From Hymenoscyphus infarciens (Eukaryota > Ascomycota > Leotiomycetes > Helotiales > Helotiaceae): DNA of 64,000 nt. Position numbers and translations under genes: made by a program. The notes under the pieces are model-generated. The model saw nothing but the letters and a program-made list of their open reading frames with translations. It was not told the origin of the DNA and searched no databases. This document shows positions 51,514-62,605 of this stretch, in pieces. Numbering within the stretch: the stretch's first letter is position 1; each line of letters begins with the position of its first letter. The stretch lies in NCBI GenBank assembly GCA_001414345.1, contig LLCB01000152.1, forward strand, positions 62,001 to 126,000. The letters run 5' to 3'.

Positions 51514-53259
51514 ATGGCCAGATACTCCCTCATCCCCATCTTCGCTGCCGCGACCCTTCTACTTAATACCGCCTCCGCCACTCTCGATCCCATTGTGATC
51601 AAAGTACGTTCATTGCCAACGTCCCAGCAATAACCCTTCGAGATCCGGACTGACAGGAATAGGGCTCCAAATTCTTTTTTAAATCCAACGGAACTCAATT
51701 CTTCATCAAAGGTGTAGCATATCAATCAGGCATCGGCGCCAATGGAGGAGAAGCCCAAGCAGCAAGTCCACCCCTCCCAAAGCAAAGCAAAGCAAACGCG
51801 TCAATTTCTAACACTCAAGCCATAGGGCACAACCTATGTTGATCCACTCGGAGACGTCACTTCCTGTACACGAGATGTCCCATTGTTGCAACAGTTAGGA
51901 GTCAACACCATCCGAACCTACGCCATTGACCCAACCAAGGATCACACAACATGCATGAAGCTACTCGACGATGCGGGAATATATGTTATTAGTGATTTGG
52001 GCGAGCCAAGTCAGTCTATCGATCGAAGTGATCCTCAATGGACCACCGCCCTCTACGACCGATACACCTCTGTCGTCGATTCCTTAGCCACATATACCAA
52101 TGTTATTGGCTTTTTCGCGGGAAATGAGGTTCCCAACAATCTTACCTACACCGGATCCGCTGCCTTTGTCAAGGCTGCCGTCCGTGATACCAAGGCATAT
52201 ATTGTAGCCAAGAAATACCGTGCTATGGGTGTTGGATATGCTGCGGATGACGACCAGACCGTTCGTGCTCAGGTCGCTGCTTACTTGAATTGTGGCGACT
52301 CAATCTCGCAGATTGATTTCTGGGGATACAATATTTACGAGTGGTGTGGAGATTCCTCTTTTACTGCATCTGGCTACTCAGATAGAGTCAAGGAATTTGC
52401 TACCTATTCCGTTCCTTCTTTCTTCGCCGAGTATGGCTGCAACACGCAGGGAGGAGCTGCTGCCAGAAAATTCACCGAAGTTGCAGCTATTTATGGCGAC
52501 CAGATGACGCCAGTCTTCTCCGGTGGTATCGTATTCGAATATTTCGAAGAGAAGAACGATTATGGCTTGGTCACCGCTGTCAATCCTTCTTCTGTCAGCA
52601 CTCTTGCCGATTACGCCCCTCTGCAAACACAACTTGCCTCTGCAAAGCCAAGCGGTGTTGAGATGGCAAGTTATACTCCTTCAAACTCTGCTCAAGCGTG
52701 CCCACCAGTCGCAAGCAATTGGGCTGCAGCAAGCGTTCTTCCTCCAACTCCAGACAAGGGAGTTTGCGCTTGTATGATGAGCACTCTAGGATGTCAAGCA
52801 AAGACTTCGGTCGACACGGAATCATTTGGTCCACTTTTCGCTCAAGTTTGCGGTTACAACGATGGAAAGCCATGTGCAAACATTGTTAGAAACACCACCA
52901 CTGGAACATATGGTGCTTACTCCATGTGCAACGCCACCGAGCAATTATCATGGGCCTTCAACGCTTACTACTCCTCGTTGCCAACTTCTGACCAAGCTAA
53001 AGGTTGTGACTTTGGAGGAAACGCTACAGTTGTCAAGGTTTCCGCTCAAAGTTCTTGCTCAGCAGTTCTCAGTTCCGCTACCGCTGCTCTACCAGGTGCC
53101 TCTGGTGGAAGTTCAGGTTCAGGAGCTGCGTCATCCACAACCAAGAAGAGTGATGGCGGAGAGATTGTGGGGGCTTCGTTAGGTTTTGGAAAATACATGT
53201 TTGCAATTGGTTTTACATTGGTGGCTGGACTTTCGGGGATGGGTATGATTATGCTTTAG
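51514..53259 (+). CDS. GPI-anchored GH72 beta-1,3-glucanosyltransferase with X8/CBM43 (GAS/GEL)
   Basis: A cell-wall enzyme that cuts beta-1,3-glucan and transfers the new end to another chain. Three exons (51514-51603, 51663-51761, 51826-53259), 540 residues. A signal peptide (MARYSLIPIFAAATLLLNTASA) precedes the GH72 domain: FFFKSNGTQFFIKGVAYQ, NTIRTYAIDPTKDH, acid/base Glu164 in AGNEVPNN, nucleophile Glu265 in SFFAEYGCN, and GGIVFEYFEE. The cysteine-rich X8/CBM43 module (about 375-460, CACMMSTLGC...CGYNDGKPC) follows, then a Ser/Gly/Ala-rich linker and a hydrophobic C-terminus typical of a GPI signal. Intron 2 begins GCAAGT, a GC-AG intron. No GT donor keeps the frame into GTTYVDPLGD. Confidence 0.94.
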
Positions 53260-53734
53260 GTTGGGGATCGATTCAATAGGGTAATTAGCATGATATGGTT
53301 TTTCGTCACTTTTTGTTTGAGTATGGGTGGGGTGGTGTAAATGATTTTTTTGACCTTGGCAGTTAGTTCATTTTACTGCGGTGGGGTTACTTTGAATTAG
53401 AAAAACGTTTTCTTTGATTACTTGCTAGCTTCTCATTTTGATTTTGGTTCTATTTACAATTTTTGGGCTTGTGCTTCTCAGGTGGTTTGGACAGCCAAAC
53501 TGATCGACTGAATGCAGACTCTCGCCCTTGTTCTCATTACCATTACCCGACCAAATTTCTGCCGTTATCTTACATTCAATAAAAAGCTGAAAGTTCAATC
53601 CTAGCTTTCCGAGGTACCAAGTTCTGTCCTTGGACAAGAGGTCCTGTCTGATCGATCCAGTGTAGAGACCAAAGAGGAGACTGTTTGCCCAGCGAGTCGT
53701 GACCCATAAACCAGAGGCCTGAAGTACGCGGGTC
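53260..53734. other. intergenic region between convergent GH72 and SET genes
   Basis: 3' flanks only. An ORF on the - strand (53425-53856) overlaps the SET gene end in another frame and is a shadow. Confidence 0.4.
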
Positions 53735-56476
53735 TCAGCAATCCTCCATCTCCACGTCCTCCTCAATTCTCCACTTCTTGTCATTAACACACCCAACCCC
53801 ACACGCACAAACAAAGCCATAATCCTCCAACATCTTCTTCCGATCCTCCACCCCATAAGAAATCGTCACCTCCTCGCCTTTCAGAATCTCTCGTTTCGCA
53901 CGAACTAACATCCTCTGTCCCCACACCCAGTTGCAATTCGCATTCTGTGAACAAGCATGATTGATCCTACAAGCTACCTCGAAAATCCCCTTGACTTTCC
54001 CATCTAATCGCAAAAATGCGGCAGATCGTAACAACTCATCCAGTTCCATTTCTGGCTCGGCGGGACGGGAGCAGAGGCTGTTTATCACTTCCATCTCTTC
54101 CGGCTCGAGTTTTGAGAGTTTGTAGAGGATGTGGGGGAAGGTGGCGTGGGAGGGGTAGGTGAAGAGGGGGGCTTCGTCGAGGAGGAGACGGCCGGCTTGG
54201 ATGTTGTGGAGGGTGAAGAGGCCGAGGCCGTGGGAGAGGTTGTTTTGGATCGCGGGACGGATTTCTAGCATTGAGCCGAGGGTTTCGGGACGTCTACGGG
54301 GTGGCGGTTGAGAGGTGGGTGGTTTGTGTGTGAAAGGTGCTCTCAGGGAAGAGTCGAGTGGTGATTCTGGACTGGGATTTTGGGGTGGGGAGGCGTGGTT
54401 TGGCTTTTGCAGTTCGGTGAGGGTGCTCGGGGATTCCATGGTCTCTTTCTCGGCCTTGGCTTTGGGAGTACTTGGGGTCTCGTTGGTGGTTGGTGCTGTG
54501 ATGCGTGGTGTCGAGTCTGTACCAGGTCCCTCGCTAAAGCCCCCTAGACGCTTACGTCCCCCCTCGATTGTCTTAACTTCTCTGATCTCGTCGCAGTTCC
54601 CACAATCGCATCGAAACCCATATTTGTTCTCCAGCTCATCACGTGTAAAGCCGTAGTCGATTGATAATTCTTCGCCTTCGGCGATATCTCGCATGGCATA
54701 AACCATCATCTTCCCCTCCACCTCTCCCTTCTGCCCATCCGCGTATTTCCAATGCCATTTGCAGTTCGGCCGACAGGCGTGGTTGAATCTACATGTTACC
54801 TCGAAGACGGCGCTGTCGTTTACATTGACTCCAAAGGCATTTGTCCATATGATTTCGCGATAGGGGTTCGCTGGTGTCTGGGTGTGAGTGTATCGATATA
54901 AGGAACAAAACGCGCTTCGTCGGGAAGGGGGTAGCGCGTGGACTATCGCATCGATGGGGTCGGGGATGAGGTGTTTGCATTCTCTATGCGAGCTTGTTGG
55001 GTAGCAGAGGCGGAGAAGGGGGGCTTCGAGGAGGACGAGGGTTCCGGACATGAGGGATTTGAGGGCGAAGACTCCGAGACCGTGGTGTTTATTGGAGGTG
55101 CTGATGGTTATGAGGTCGCCGAGGGTTTCTGGGTGGCGGAGAGGTGGTAGATTCGAGTCTTCTGAGTCGGAGGATGGAGGTGAGAGGGAGCAGGAAGCAG
55201 AGGGGTGTAGGGAAGAGGCTGTTTGAGAAGAGGCTGGTGGTGTGTCCTTTGACACGTTGACCAGGTGAAGCGAACTGTGGTTCAGCTTTGTGTAGTTGAC
55301 TTCCTTTGCGTCAAAGATGTCTGCGTAACTGCTGTTGTTTGTGGATTGTTCTGGTTCCTTCATCTTTGAAACTGCGGGACTGTCTTTTTCTGGGATCGGT
55401 GGCAAAGGTCGCTGGTATAGCGGATGGATCTCTTCTTCGCATGTTTGGTATTCCGAACTTTCCATCTCTTCGTCTTCAGAGTCTCCAGCTTGGTCACCTT
55501 GGACTCTGTAGAGTGTTTCCAGAACCCCAATGCCGCTATTCTTTGATCTTTGTTTCGCTAAGCGGTCGTAGCTGTGATTTCTTGTGACAGCTTCAATGGA
55601 TTCGCTGATGTTGTTCGCAGATTGGTTGCATGTTCGGTAACTGGAAGCGCTTTCTCTGTCGTCATATCTGATACTTCCCCTCCTACTCTCAGCCAGATCA
55701 GATCGGACCAACCCAGAAATGCAAACTGGACAAGTACAGTCAAACCCATAACTGTTCTTCAACTCCTCCAGCCCATACCCATAATCAATCGTAACCTCCT
55801 CTCCCTTCTTTACCGGCAAATGATTCCACAACATCATCTTCCCACCCCTCTCCTTAGGTGCCTCAAAAACCAACTCATCAAAATGCTGACTCGACCCTGC
55901 CGTAAAAACCTCACCGTTGTTCAAACCTCCACTCATCACACACCCCTCCTGTTCCTCACCCTCCTTCCCAGAAGCCTCCATCTCCAGCGCAGTGCACCAA
56001 GAAATCTTCGCATTCGGAACACAGGCGTGATTCAACCGACTCACCATCCCCCCAACAACAGTGGCGCCCAGCGACTCAACCCCAAACCCATTTCTCCAAA
56101 CGATACTCCGCTCCATACTCCCCTTCCATTGTCCATAAGACAAGTCATAAAAGGCAAACTGTTTGGCGAAGGGTAATTCACTGATCGTTGTTGTGAGCGA
56201 ATCTGGGAGTATACCATTGAGATAGGTCGTGAGAGGAGTCCAGGAGGATTGCGAATGTGGTGTAAGATCCGTAATTTCGCTGTTGGAGAGGTAGAGGATG
56301 GGAGACTCGAGGAGGAGGAGGGTGTTTGGTGGGAGGTCGTGGGTTGCGAAGAGGCCGAGGCCTTTGGTTTGTGTTTGAGCGATGTAGAGGAGGGGGGTTG
56401 AGAGGGGGATTTTGCCGCTGGGTGGGATGGGAGGTCGGTCGGTCTGTGGTGGTGGTGGTGGTGGTGGTTGCGACAT
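53735..56476 (-). CDS. protein with three tandem SET domains
   Basis: A single-exon gene of 913 residues. It contains three complete SET-type lysine methyltransferase folds of the kind found in small fungal SET proteins: about 28-255, 452-630 and 733-897. Each has the N-terminal GLGLF/GLGVF strand (39-43, 466-470, 750-754), an N-H-A-C box (NHACVPN 149-155, NHACRPN 565-571, NHACSQN 839-845) and an E-E-x-x-I-x-Y-G motif (226-233, 602-609, 868-875). Each ends in a cysteine cluster (CTCPVC 247-252, CDCGNC 623-628, CACGVGC 890-896). Linkers between domains are Ser/Pro/acidic-rich. The N-terminus has a proline run from a GGT microsatellite on the + strand. The substrate cannot be inferred. Three copies in one chain suggest internal duplication. 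Confidence 0.88.
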   Translation of the reverse strand: MSQPPPPPPPQTDRPPIPPSGKIPLSTPLLYIAQTQTKGLGLFATHDLPPNTLLLLESPILYLSNSEITDLTPHSQSSWTPLTTYLNGILPDSLTTTISELPFAKQFAFYDLSYGQWKGSMERSIVWRNGFGVESLGATVVGGMVSRLNHACVPNAKISWCTALEMEASGKEGEEQEGCVMSGGLNNGEVFTAGSSQHFDELVFEAPKERGGKMMLWNHLPVKKGEEVTIDYGYGLEELKNSYGFDCTCPVCISGLVRSDLAESRRGSIRYDDRESASSYRTCNQSANNISESIEAVTRNHSYDRLAKQRSKNSGIGVLETLYRVQGDQAGDSEDEEMESSEYQTCEEEIHPLYQRPLPPIPEKDSPAVSKMKEPEQSTNNSSYADIFDAKEVNYTKLNHSSLHLVNVSKDTPPASSQTASSLHPSASCSLSPPSSDSEDSNLPPLRHPETLGDLITISTSNKHHGLGVFALKSLMSGTLVLLEAPLLRLCYPTSSHRECKHLIPDPIDAIVHALPPSRRSAFCSLYRYTHTQTPANPYREIIWTNAFGVNVNDSAVFEVTCRFNHACRPNCKWHWKYADGQKGEVEGKMMVYAMRDIAEGEELSIDYGFTRDELENKYGFRCDCGNCDEIREVKTIEGGRKRLGGFSEGPGTDSTPRITAPTTNETPSTPKAKAEKETMESPSTLTELQKPNHASPPQNPSPESPLDSSLRAPFTHKPPTSQPPPRRRPETLGSMLEIRPAIQNNLSHGLGLFTLHNIQAGRLLLDEAPLFTYPSHATFPHILYKLSKLEPEEMEVINSLCSRPAEPEMELDELLRSAAFLRLDGKVKGIFEVACRINHACSQNANCNWVWGQRMLVRAKREILKGEEVTISYGVEDRKKMLEDYGFVCACGVGCVNDKKWRIEEDVEMEDC

Positions 56477-57877
56477 CTTTGTTGTGTGGAAAGAGAAGTT
56501 TTAGACAGGAAAGATCGGAATATGTTTTAATGTTGAGAATTTGGGTGGGGTTGTGGTCTTCGCTTATTTTTGAGGGTGAAGTTGAGGCCGAACAAAGGGT
56601 TAGTGAATGAGACGACACTTTGAGACTGAGGAACTTTGACACATTTCAGTTGTGTGTTCTGGTAAGGTTGATGTTTTTACTTTGATGTTTCAAATGATTT
56701 GGATAATGAAGAGGATCAGATGCTTTTCTGCTAAGTATTTAAAAGAGTTATTACAAGACTTGAATGAAATGTTGAGGTAAGTCTTTTCAATAAACTTTAA
56801 TATCTAATTTAGATTGAACAATTGATTTAATAGAGCAACTATTAGATAAGTCATTGAATGATTGAAAGATTGAAAGATGAATACTTGTAGTAACTCACCT
56901 TTTCACCACGCAAAGGGGTAAGAAACGCTTCATAGTTGAGATGAAAGGTTCCATACAAGCTTGTATTTCTATAGCATATAGGCGTAGTCTGTGAAGAAGT
57001 AATGTATCAAAGATTATATAGTACAGTTCTAAACCCAAACAAGTTCACTGACTCACTAGGTCCGTCACATAGTTCCCGTAATAGAAGTTTGACAAGCAGC
57101 TGCTCCCAAACTCCTTCAAGTAAGGTTTGTACCTGTTAGCTTACAAACACCTTGCTGATGGAGTTCTACTTCAAAACTCATGGCCACGTGTCTAAGACAT
57201 GAATCTTGAAGATGGAATAAGCGAGGACGACTTTGTGCGGGGTGTTCTACGCTTAGCCTGCATCCGTATGTTTTAAGATGCCCATCTGGCAAAATTTCCT
57301 CAAGACTAGAGAGGAAGAGACTAGAGAGGAAGAAACTGCAGAGGGCTGAAATGACAGGATCTGGAGGAATCTTTAGATACTACTCTGACAAAAATGCGAG
57401 AGGGTAAATGTAAGTTGGTGGTTGTGGCTACGGATGAGGACTTCATTCAATTGATACAAGTTTTCTTGTTCAACATAGTAAACTAGCTACTTATCTTTAG
57501 TGAATTCTACATTACTTGGCTAGTAGTGAGACCATTTCTTGCACCAAAATAAGGTCTGGAGTGCGCGGGTTAGGTGGCTGCGATTGGAGACGAAGCATGC
57601 AACAGCAAATAATACATAGTCATGCTGCGTTGCCTGCCTTATGAGTTTGATTTACAGTTTGTGATAACAATCATGTAATAGGAAGAGCCAAGAGAATATC
57701 AATGTCTGGATTCAAGGATAAATGTGGGAATACTGCTTGTAACTTCCTTTCTAAAACATTAATCCTCCATTGAACCCCGAGAACGCAATGAAATAGAATT
57801 ATGATTAGATGATTTTGGTTCCACGAATATCCAGGTCTCTTCGAAATTTGACTCTTAAGAAGACACTGGGTTGCATT
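56477..57877. other. intergenic region upstream of the triple-SET gene
   Basis: 1.4 kb, AT-rich near 56690-56870, without a recognisable gene, RNA or mobile element. Confidence 0.4.
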
Positions 57878-58471
57878 TTAGTACTGGTGGGGAACGACGG
57901 CTGCTCCTAGAATGGCCTTTTTGCGATATCGAATGGTCCGGATTAGTTCGTAACTAACAATTTGTTCTAAGAAATCCAGGGAAAGGAGTGACTTTATGGT
58001 GATTGTATCTATCGCCAGTACCTCGATCATTGGGATCGTCCCATCTTGCCTGACATAACGTATGTTAAGAGGCAAACCTCTAACAATTGAGTAAAGAGTG
58101 CTTTGCATCCATCCCATCGTTGGAAGCTTTCTGTAACGGAGGGAGGGGCTGCTACTCAGCGGGTTGGTTGTATTTTTGAGAAGAGTGACCGAGTAAAGCC
58201 AACTGCTGAGGGGCAATAATTTCAACTCCTAAGTTTAAGGCGCCACAAAAGGCAAGCTACCTCCCTCTACCTATAGTGTGGGCAATAAACAGTGAACAAA
58301 TTGTAAGAAACATGGGTTTTGCTCCGAGTACACCTTCTTGATTATACGCACCTGTTTATAGACTAATTGCTTATACTGCCCAAGAAGGTTTAGAAGAATG
58401 AGAAATTCGTACTCTATTCTTCTAAACGTTCTTGCATAATATTCTGAGCTGCCACGAAAATCCGGAGGCAA
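57878..58471 (-). pseudogene. unidentified two-exon gene fragment without a start codon
   Basis: Not recognised by name. Two stretches join in phase 0 across a 123-nt intron (GTGCGT...CTTAG, 58229-58351). The exon at 58352-58471 reads FRGSSEYYARTFRRIEYEFL and continues LLNLLGQYKQLVYKQ. The exon at 57878-58228 includes STLYSIVRGLPLNIRYVRQ, then DGTIPMIEVLAIDTITIKS and AILGAAVVP. The second exon has the look of a ubiquitin-like or ankyrin-associated N-terminal module seen in uncharacterised fungal proteins, but this is a guess. A stop lies just upstream of the first exon with no ATG between, so the 5' part is missing or disrupted. Confidence 0.4.
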
Positions 58472-59890
58472 TAGAGGGACGGGGTGTTCTTAGAGCAAAG
58501 CTCAGGACTCTAACAGTCCTGCGAAACGAGACCATTTCGCACAATTGTCCCCATTGAAGCTGGAAATCTTTGACAACAAAGGGTTCCAAAACCCTTGGGC
58601 TTTCAATGCCTGTCTTACCGTGTAAATTCTAAACGTCATTCTCTTTCAGCTTGAGCTTATATGTGCGTACCTGCAGGTATCGAATGGGGTCAAGTTGAAG
58701 GAGGTTGCAGAGGCTGACTAGGGCGAGGCTCAATCTCGTGTCGTTCTTTCCATTTCCATCGTGTCGCAGTCAAATTAGAAGTCATGTCGAGCCACTTTCC
58801 AAACCATTACCCAAAACGGATTAGCTCCGAGTATAACCCCCCTCCCCCTTCGGATTCCCCTTTTCATCCGTTTTTGTTCCTCCTCCCTTGATGGGATAGG
58901 TATTGTTGGTGGGCGAGGGTGGCGAGAGTGACGAATTATTTCGAATAACCAACCCGAAGCTGGTCCCGGTACAACAATCTCTCCTCGCGTTAGAAACAAG
59001 TGGCTAGGTTCTTCGCAGTAGCATGATGCTGTTTACATACAAAAGGAACCGCTTTCCAAGCTTGATGATATAGAGCTTCAAGTTCAGAATCGGCACCATT
59101 TCGAGACTCAAACAAAGTCTTAACTCTCGACTTCGAGCACCAACTTTCCAACCACAACACCACAAAGTGACAGCCTGAGCTCAAGCTCGACGGATCCTTC
59201 AAATATTATGCATTCGTAACACATGGTGAAAACGATACATTGCTCATTTATGATATAACATTTCCACTGAAATCAATACTCGGCCTATTTGTACTTTGTG
59301 CAGTAACACTCCAGAATTTAGAAAAAGCTTTTCATCGCGTGTCCAGCTTAGAATGTATGCATGCATTCAACTGTCATATGATATTTTACTTTGAGATCTG
59401 AGCAAATATTCTTCAGAAATGCTGACTTCTCATTCTAAGAAACTCTGAGTAAGAGGAACAAAACGCAAGCTTCCTAAGATAATTGAATTCAGGCGGCATT
59501 ATGTAGCTTGAAACAAGAGAGGGAAAAAAGCAATTTTAATTGGATTTTCTGAAGAGTCCGCGGAGCAGTTCTGGTATATAGATAATTTAAATAATAAATC
59601 ACTCCCTTGAAGCATCTCTCGAAGCATCTGGGTGACGTTAGAAAGCAAGAGCTGCATTGCAGGTGCGACTAATGTAACTCTTTCCTTTCTCCAGAGGTGG
59701 AACAGATGCTGATTTATGACTTTCGAGGCAACTTCCTCGATAGTGACAATGAAAGGCGATTTCGATTCAATCACCTCGCTATATGCGTAGTCTCCTATGT
59801 TACAAGCAAGTTCCCTTGCGATTCGCTTCCAAATCCAACCCAACACCAGCAATGCAACCAAAAACGCCATTTATACAGATTCCAATCCAA
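58472..59890. other. intergenic region between the gene fragment and CMC1
   Basis: Short ORFs on the - strand (58775-58999, 58990-59202, 59499-59870) show no domain. The last lies in the CMC1 3' flank. Some could be further decayed exons of the fragment at 57878-58471; I cannot support it. Confidence 0.35.
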
Positions 59891-60517
59891 TCAACGATGG
59901 CGATCCTTACTCAGTGTCCCCTCAGGATCGTCCCTTCTAGGAAATCCTCCCACTCTTTCCGCTTTCCTTAGAATATCATTCCCCTTCTCTCCCTCTCTAT
60001 CCGTTTCTGGCAACCCCCACCATTCCCTGTGGAATTTTTCTTGTTCTTTTCTCCTCTCTTCCCTCTTCTCTCGATCTCGTTGACGCTTTAATCTTGTGGC
60101 GAACCATTCTTCTCGCGCGGCATCTTGTTCAGATTGTGTGGCGTGTTGTATCATACATGCGTTCATGAGACGATTTTGGGCGCGGCATTTGAAGGGGGCT
60201 GTAAATGTTCGACCGAGGGCACATTCTGCGAAGACTAATTGGGGAATAAATTAGCATTGTCCTTACTACATATTGTATATCCAAATCAAGACTTGTGTAT
60301 CCGGACACTGAGAGAGGACCCTCTTCCAACGTGACAATTGACAAATCCGCATACCCTTAATCTCAGCCGCGCAATATCCCCTCACTCTCGCATGATAAAG
60401 CTCCCTCACTTGTGATTCCTGTGCCGAAGAAAGTGGTAATGGATTTCGTGAGGGCATAGGAAGTCGTGGAACTTCTGGCTCGGGTTCGGACGTAGCTGGG
60501 GGTTTCGGGGGTGCCAT
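59891..60517 (-). CDS. CMC1: CMC1-like cytochrome c oxidase assembly protein (twin CX9C)
   Basis: A mitochondrial intermembrane-space protein of the CMC1 family, involved in complex IV assembly. Two exons (60355-60517 and 59891-60234), 168 residues. The intron is 120 nt (GTATGC...AATTAG). The twin CX9C motif is complete: Cys49-X9-Cys59 (CAAEIKVFAEC, formed across the intron) and Cys71-X9-Cys81 (CRAQNRLMNAC), the pattern oxidised by the Mia40 pathway. The N-terminus is proline-rich and the C-terminus is a long charged helix (REEWFATRLKRQRDREKREE), then a basic tail. The start at 60517 is preceded by an in-frame ATG at 60529 (M-I-A-K); the shorter start fits the family better. Divergent from UTP11. 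Confidence 0.9.
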
Positions 60518-60902
60518 TTTTGCTATCAATTAAGTAGCCAGACCCAAGTTCCAGATGTACCCGAGAATTGATATTGGTGGACAAAACAAAGGACTTGGGG
60601 AGAGGTTGTAGAAATGGGACGGTTTCTGGAACTTTGCTTTCGAAGCTTCCGAGCTCTGTCTAGCTCCCGCGACAGGGGGTGATTGATGTCACGTGTGGAT
60701 TGATTGGCGCACCCCGCAAAATACTCGGAGCATGAGGCTGAGAAAGTTCAGAAAGTTTCCAAAGCTCCAAATAAAAATATACCCCACATCCCCCCTCCAC
60801 CGATTAAAGGTTTGAGTCTATACAGAACACATTCTGACATTGTTCACCACGCATTTCGAATATCAATCATCGCAGAACTGCTATCGAAACAAAACCGCCA
60901 TC
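60518..60902. promoter_or_regulatory. shared divergent promoter CMC1 / UTP11
   Basis: 385 bp separate the two start codons. It contains an E-box CACGTG (60690-60695) and an inverted CCAAT box (ATTGG, 60703-60707) near the centre. Coordinated control of a mitochondrial assembly gene and a ribosome-biogenesis gene is possible but inferred. Confidence 0.5.
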
Positions 60903-61708
60903 ATGTCTTCCATGCGCAATGCCATCCAGAGGCGTAATCATCGCGAGAGAGGACAACCAGAAGAGCGCAAAAAGCTCGGTCTGCTAGAGAAACATAAGGT
61001 TCGTTTTCCGAGTTCAATTACCTAGTTTTCTCATTCTAACCTCAAAACTAGGATTACTCCCTCCGAGCAGCAGATCACAACCTCAAGAAACGAAAACTCA
61101 AAGCTCTCAAACAAAAAGTCCTCGAAAAGAATCCCGATGAGTTCTATTTTGGAATGTTATCCCGAAAGGGGCCTGCAACTATGGGAAAGACAAGAACCGG
61201 TACCGTGAGTGGAGATAGAGGAAACGAGGCGATGAGTGTTGATACGGTCAGATTATTAAAGACTCAGGATGTGGGATACGTAAGGACGGCTAGGAATACT
61301 GCTGCGAAGGAGGTGAAGGCATTGGAGGAGAAGATTGCGCTGATGGATACAAGTTCGAGAGATGAGATGGACGAGGATGATGGGTTCACAGGAAGGGGGA
61401 AGAAAATTGTATTTGTGGATGGGGAGGAGGAAATGGAGCTGAGAGTTCAGGAAGCCGAGTGGGAGATTGAAGCTGCCGAGGAGAGAGACGAGACACTTTC
61501 ACCGGAAGAGAAAGCTTTGAGAAAGTTACAGAGGAGGGAACGAGAGAAGCTGGAGCACAGGTTACAGGTCGCGAGGGAGAGACTGGATACTTTGAGCCAA
61601 ACCGAACAAGCACTCGAGTTACAGAGAGCCGGTATGGCGAAAACAGCTACGGTGGGAGGAACGAACAAGTTTGGCGTCAAGTTCAAAGTCAAGGACCGAA
61701 AAAGATAA
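60903..61708 (+). CDS. UTP11: UTP11 small-subunit processome protein
   Basis: A nucleolar U3 snoRNP component needed for 18S pre-rRNA processing. Two exons (60903-60998 and 61052-61708), 250 residues. Intron GTTCGT...AACTAG is 53 nt with a CTAAC branch site. The N-terminal family block is well conserved: MSSMRNAIQRRNHRERGQP, GLLEKHKDYSLRAADHN, LKKRKLKALKQKVLEKNPDE and FYFGML. Then HxD-like SVDTVRLLKTQDVGYVRTAR and a long acidic/basic coiled-coil region (EERDETLSPEEKALRKLQRR). It ends in a Lys/Arg-rich KFKVKDRKR tail, a likely nucleolar signal. Length matches the family. Confidence 0.94.
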
Positions 61709-62605
61709 ATGACTTGAATTGAAATCACAATTCATTTCAGCAACCACATCTCTCATCCAGGCGTATCTATTGTCGGGAAAGGAGTACAAAACCGGGAGAC
61801 TATGTGGCACGGTATAAAGGAGTTTTGCAAGTCGATATTACCCACCTGATTTTTCTTTTTCATTCAGTGGAGAAATAGTGCCTAAATCTGAAACTTAGCA
61901 CTTTACGCAACACTAGGAAACTCTAAGATGTCTTACTTTCTGTACCAGTGGTGAAGAGTCTGTTGGCTAAAGTCCTTCCCGTTGGGCTGAATTTAGTCAA
62001 AGGTTGTTTTGGGGGAGGCATTCTTGGAATAGCAAGATCCCGGCTCCTTCTGGGCACATCTACTTTTGAATTACCTTGAATTTTCTTGACAACTGTAGAT
62101 TTTCGAGCAAAAGACTAGGAGAATAAGAAACGCAAAACTCTTGATTCTTCTAGCCTTCTAGAGCAAAACTTGTAATGATCCTAGTTCGCCAGTATGGTAG
62201 TGAACCTGAGAAAACTTATTGCTCTTTTGCACTGTTTTTATGCTGTTGTCTTCTTGTTCCTTCAGTTTTCGTTTCCAGCAATCATAACGGTTGACCATTC
62301 TCCCATTTTATAACTGATCTAGCAAGTCACAGCTGTACGTCAACAGAAGTTTGAGAAGTAGAAGTGTAGTGCAATTCTGTTTTGCAGACATGACTTTGCA
62401 TGCTGGACCTTTCAATTATAAATATCTAAGATCATCGTTCTTATCGCATTCCATGAGATCTTGCTCGTTCCCATAAACTTTCCAAACATCATAATGCAAC
62501 CCGGTGCCCATCCAAACTCCAGCATGCTCAATTCAAGGTAGGAGTCAATCCAAAGGGTATATACAGTCTTTTCAAACCCACTAAATACAGGAGTAATTTT
62601 TTCAT
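61709..62605. other. intergenic region between convergent UTP11 and the edge gene
   Basis: 3' flanks of both genes; no feature seen. An ORF on the - strand at 62412-62729 overlaps the end of the next gene in another frame and is a shadow. Confidence 0.4.

Noticed and set aside
59499..59870. 123-codon ORF on the - strand with a hydrophobic N-terminus
   Set aside because: It lies directly in the 3' flank of CMC1, with no family signature and no supporting neighbour.
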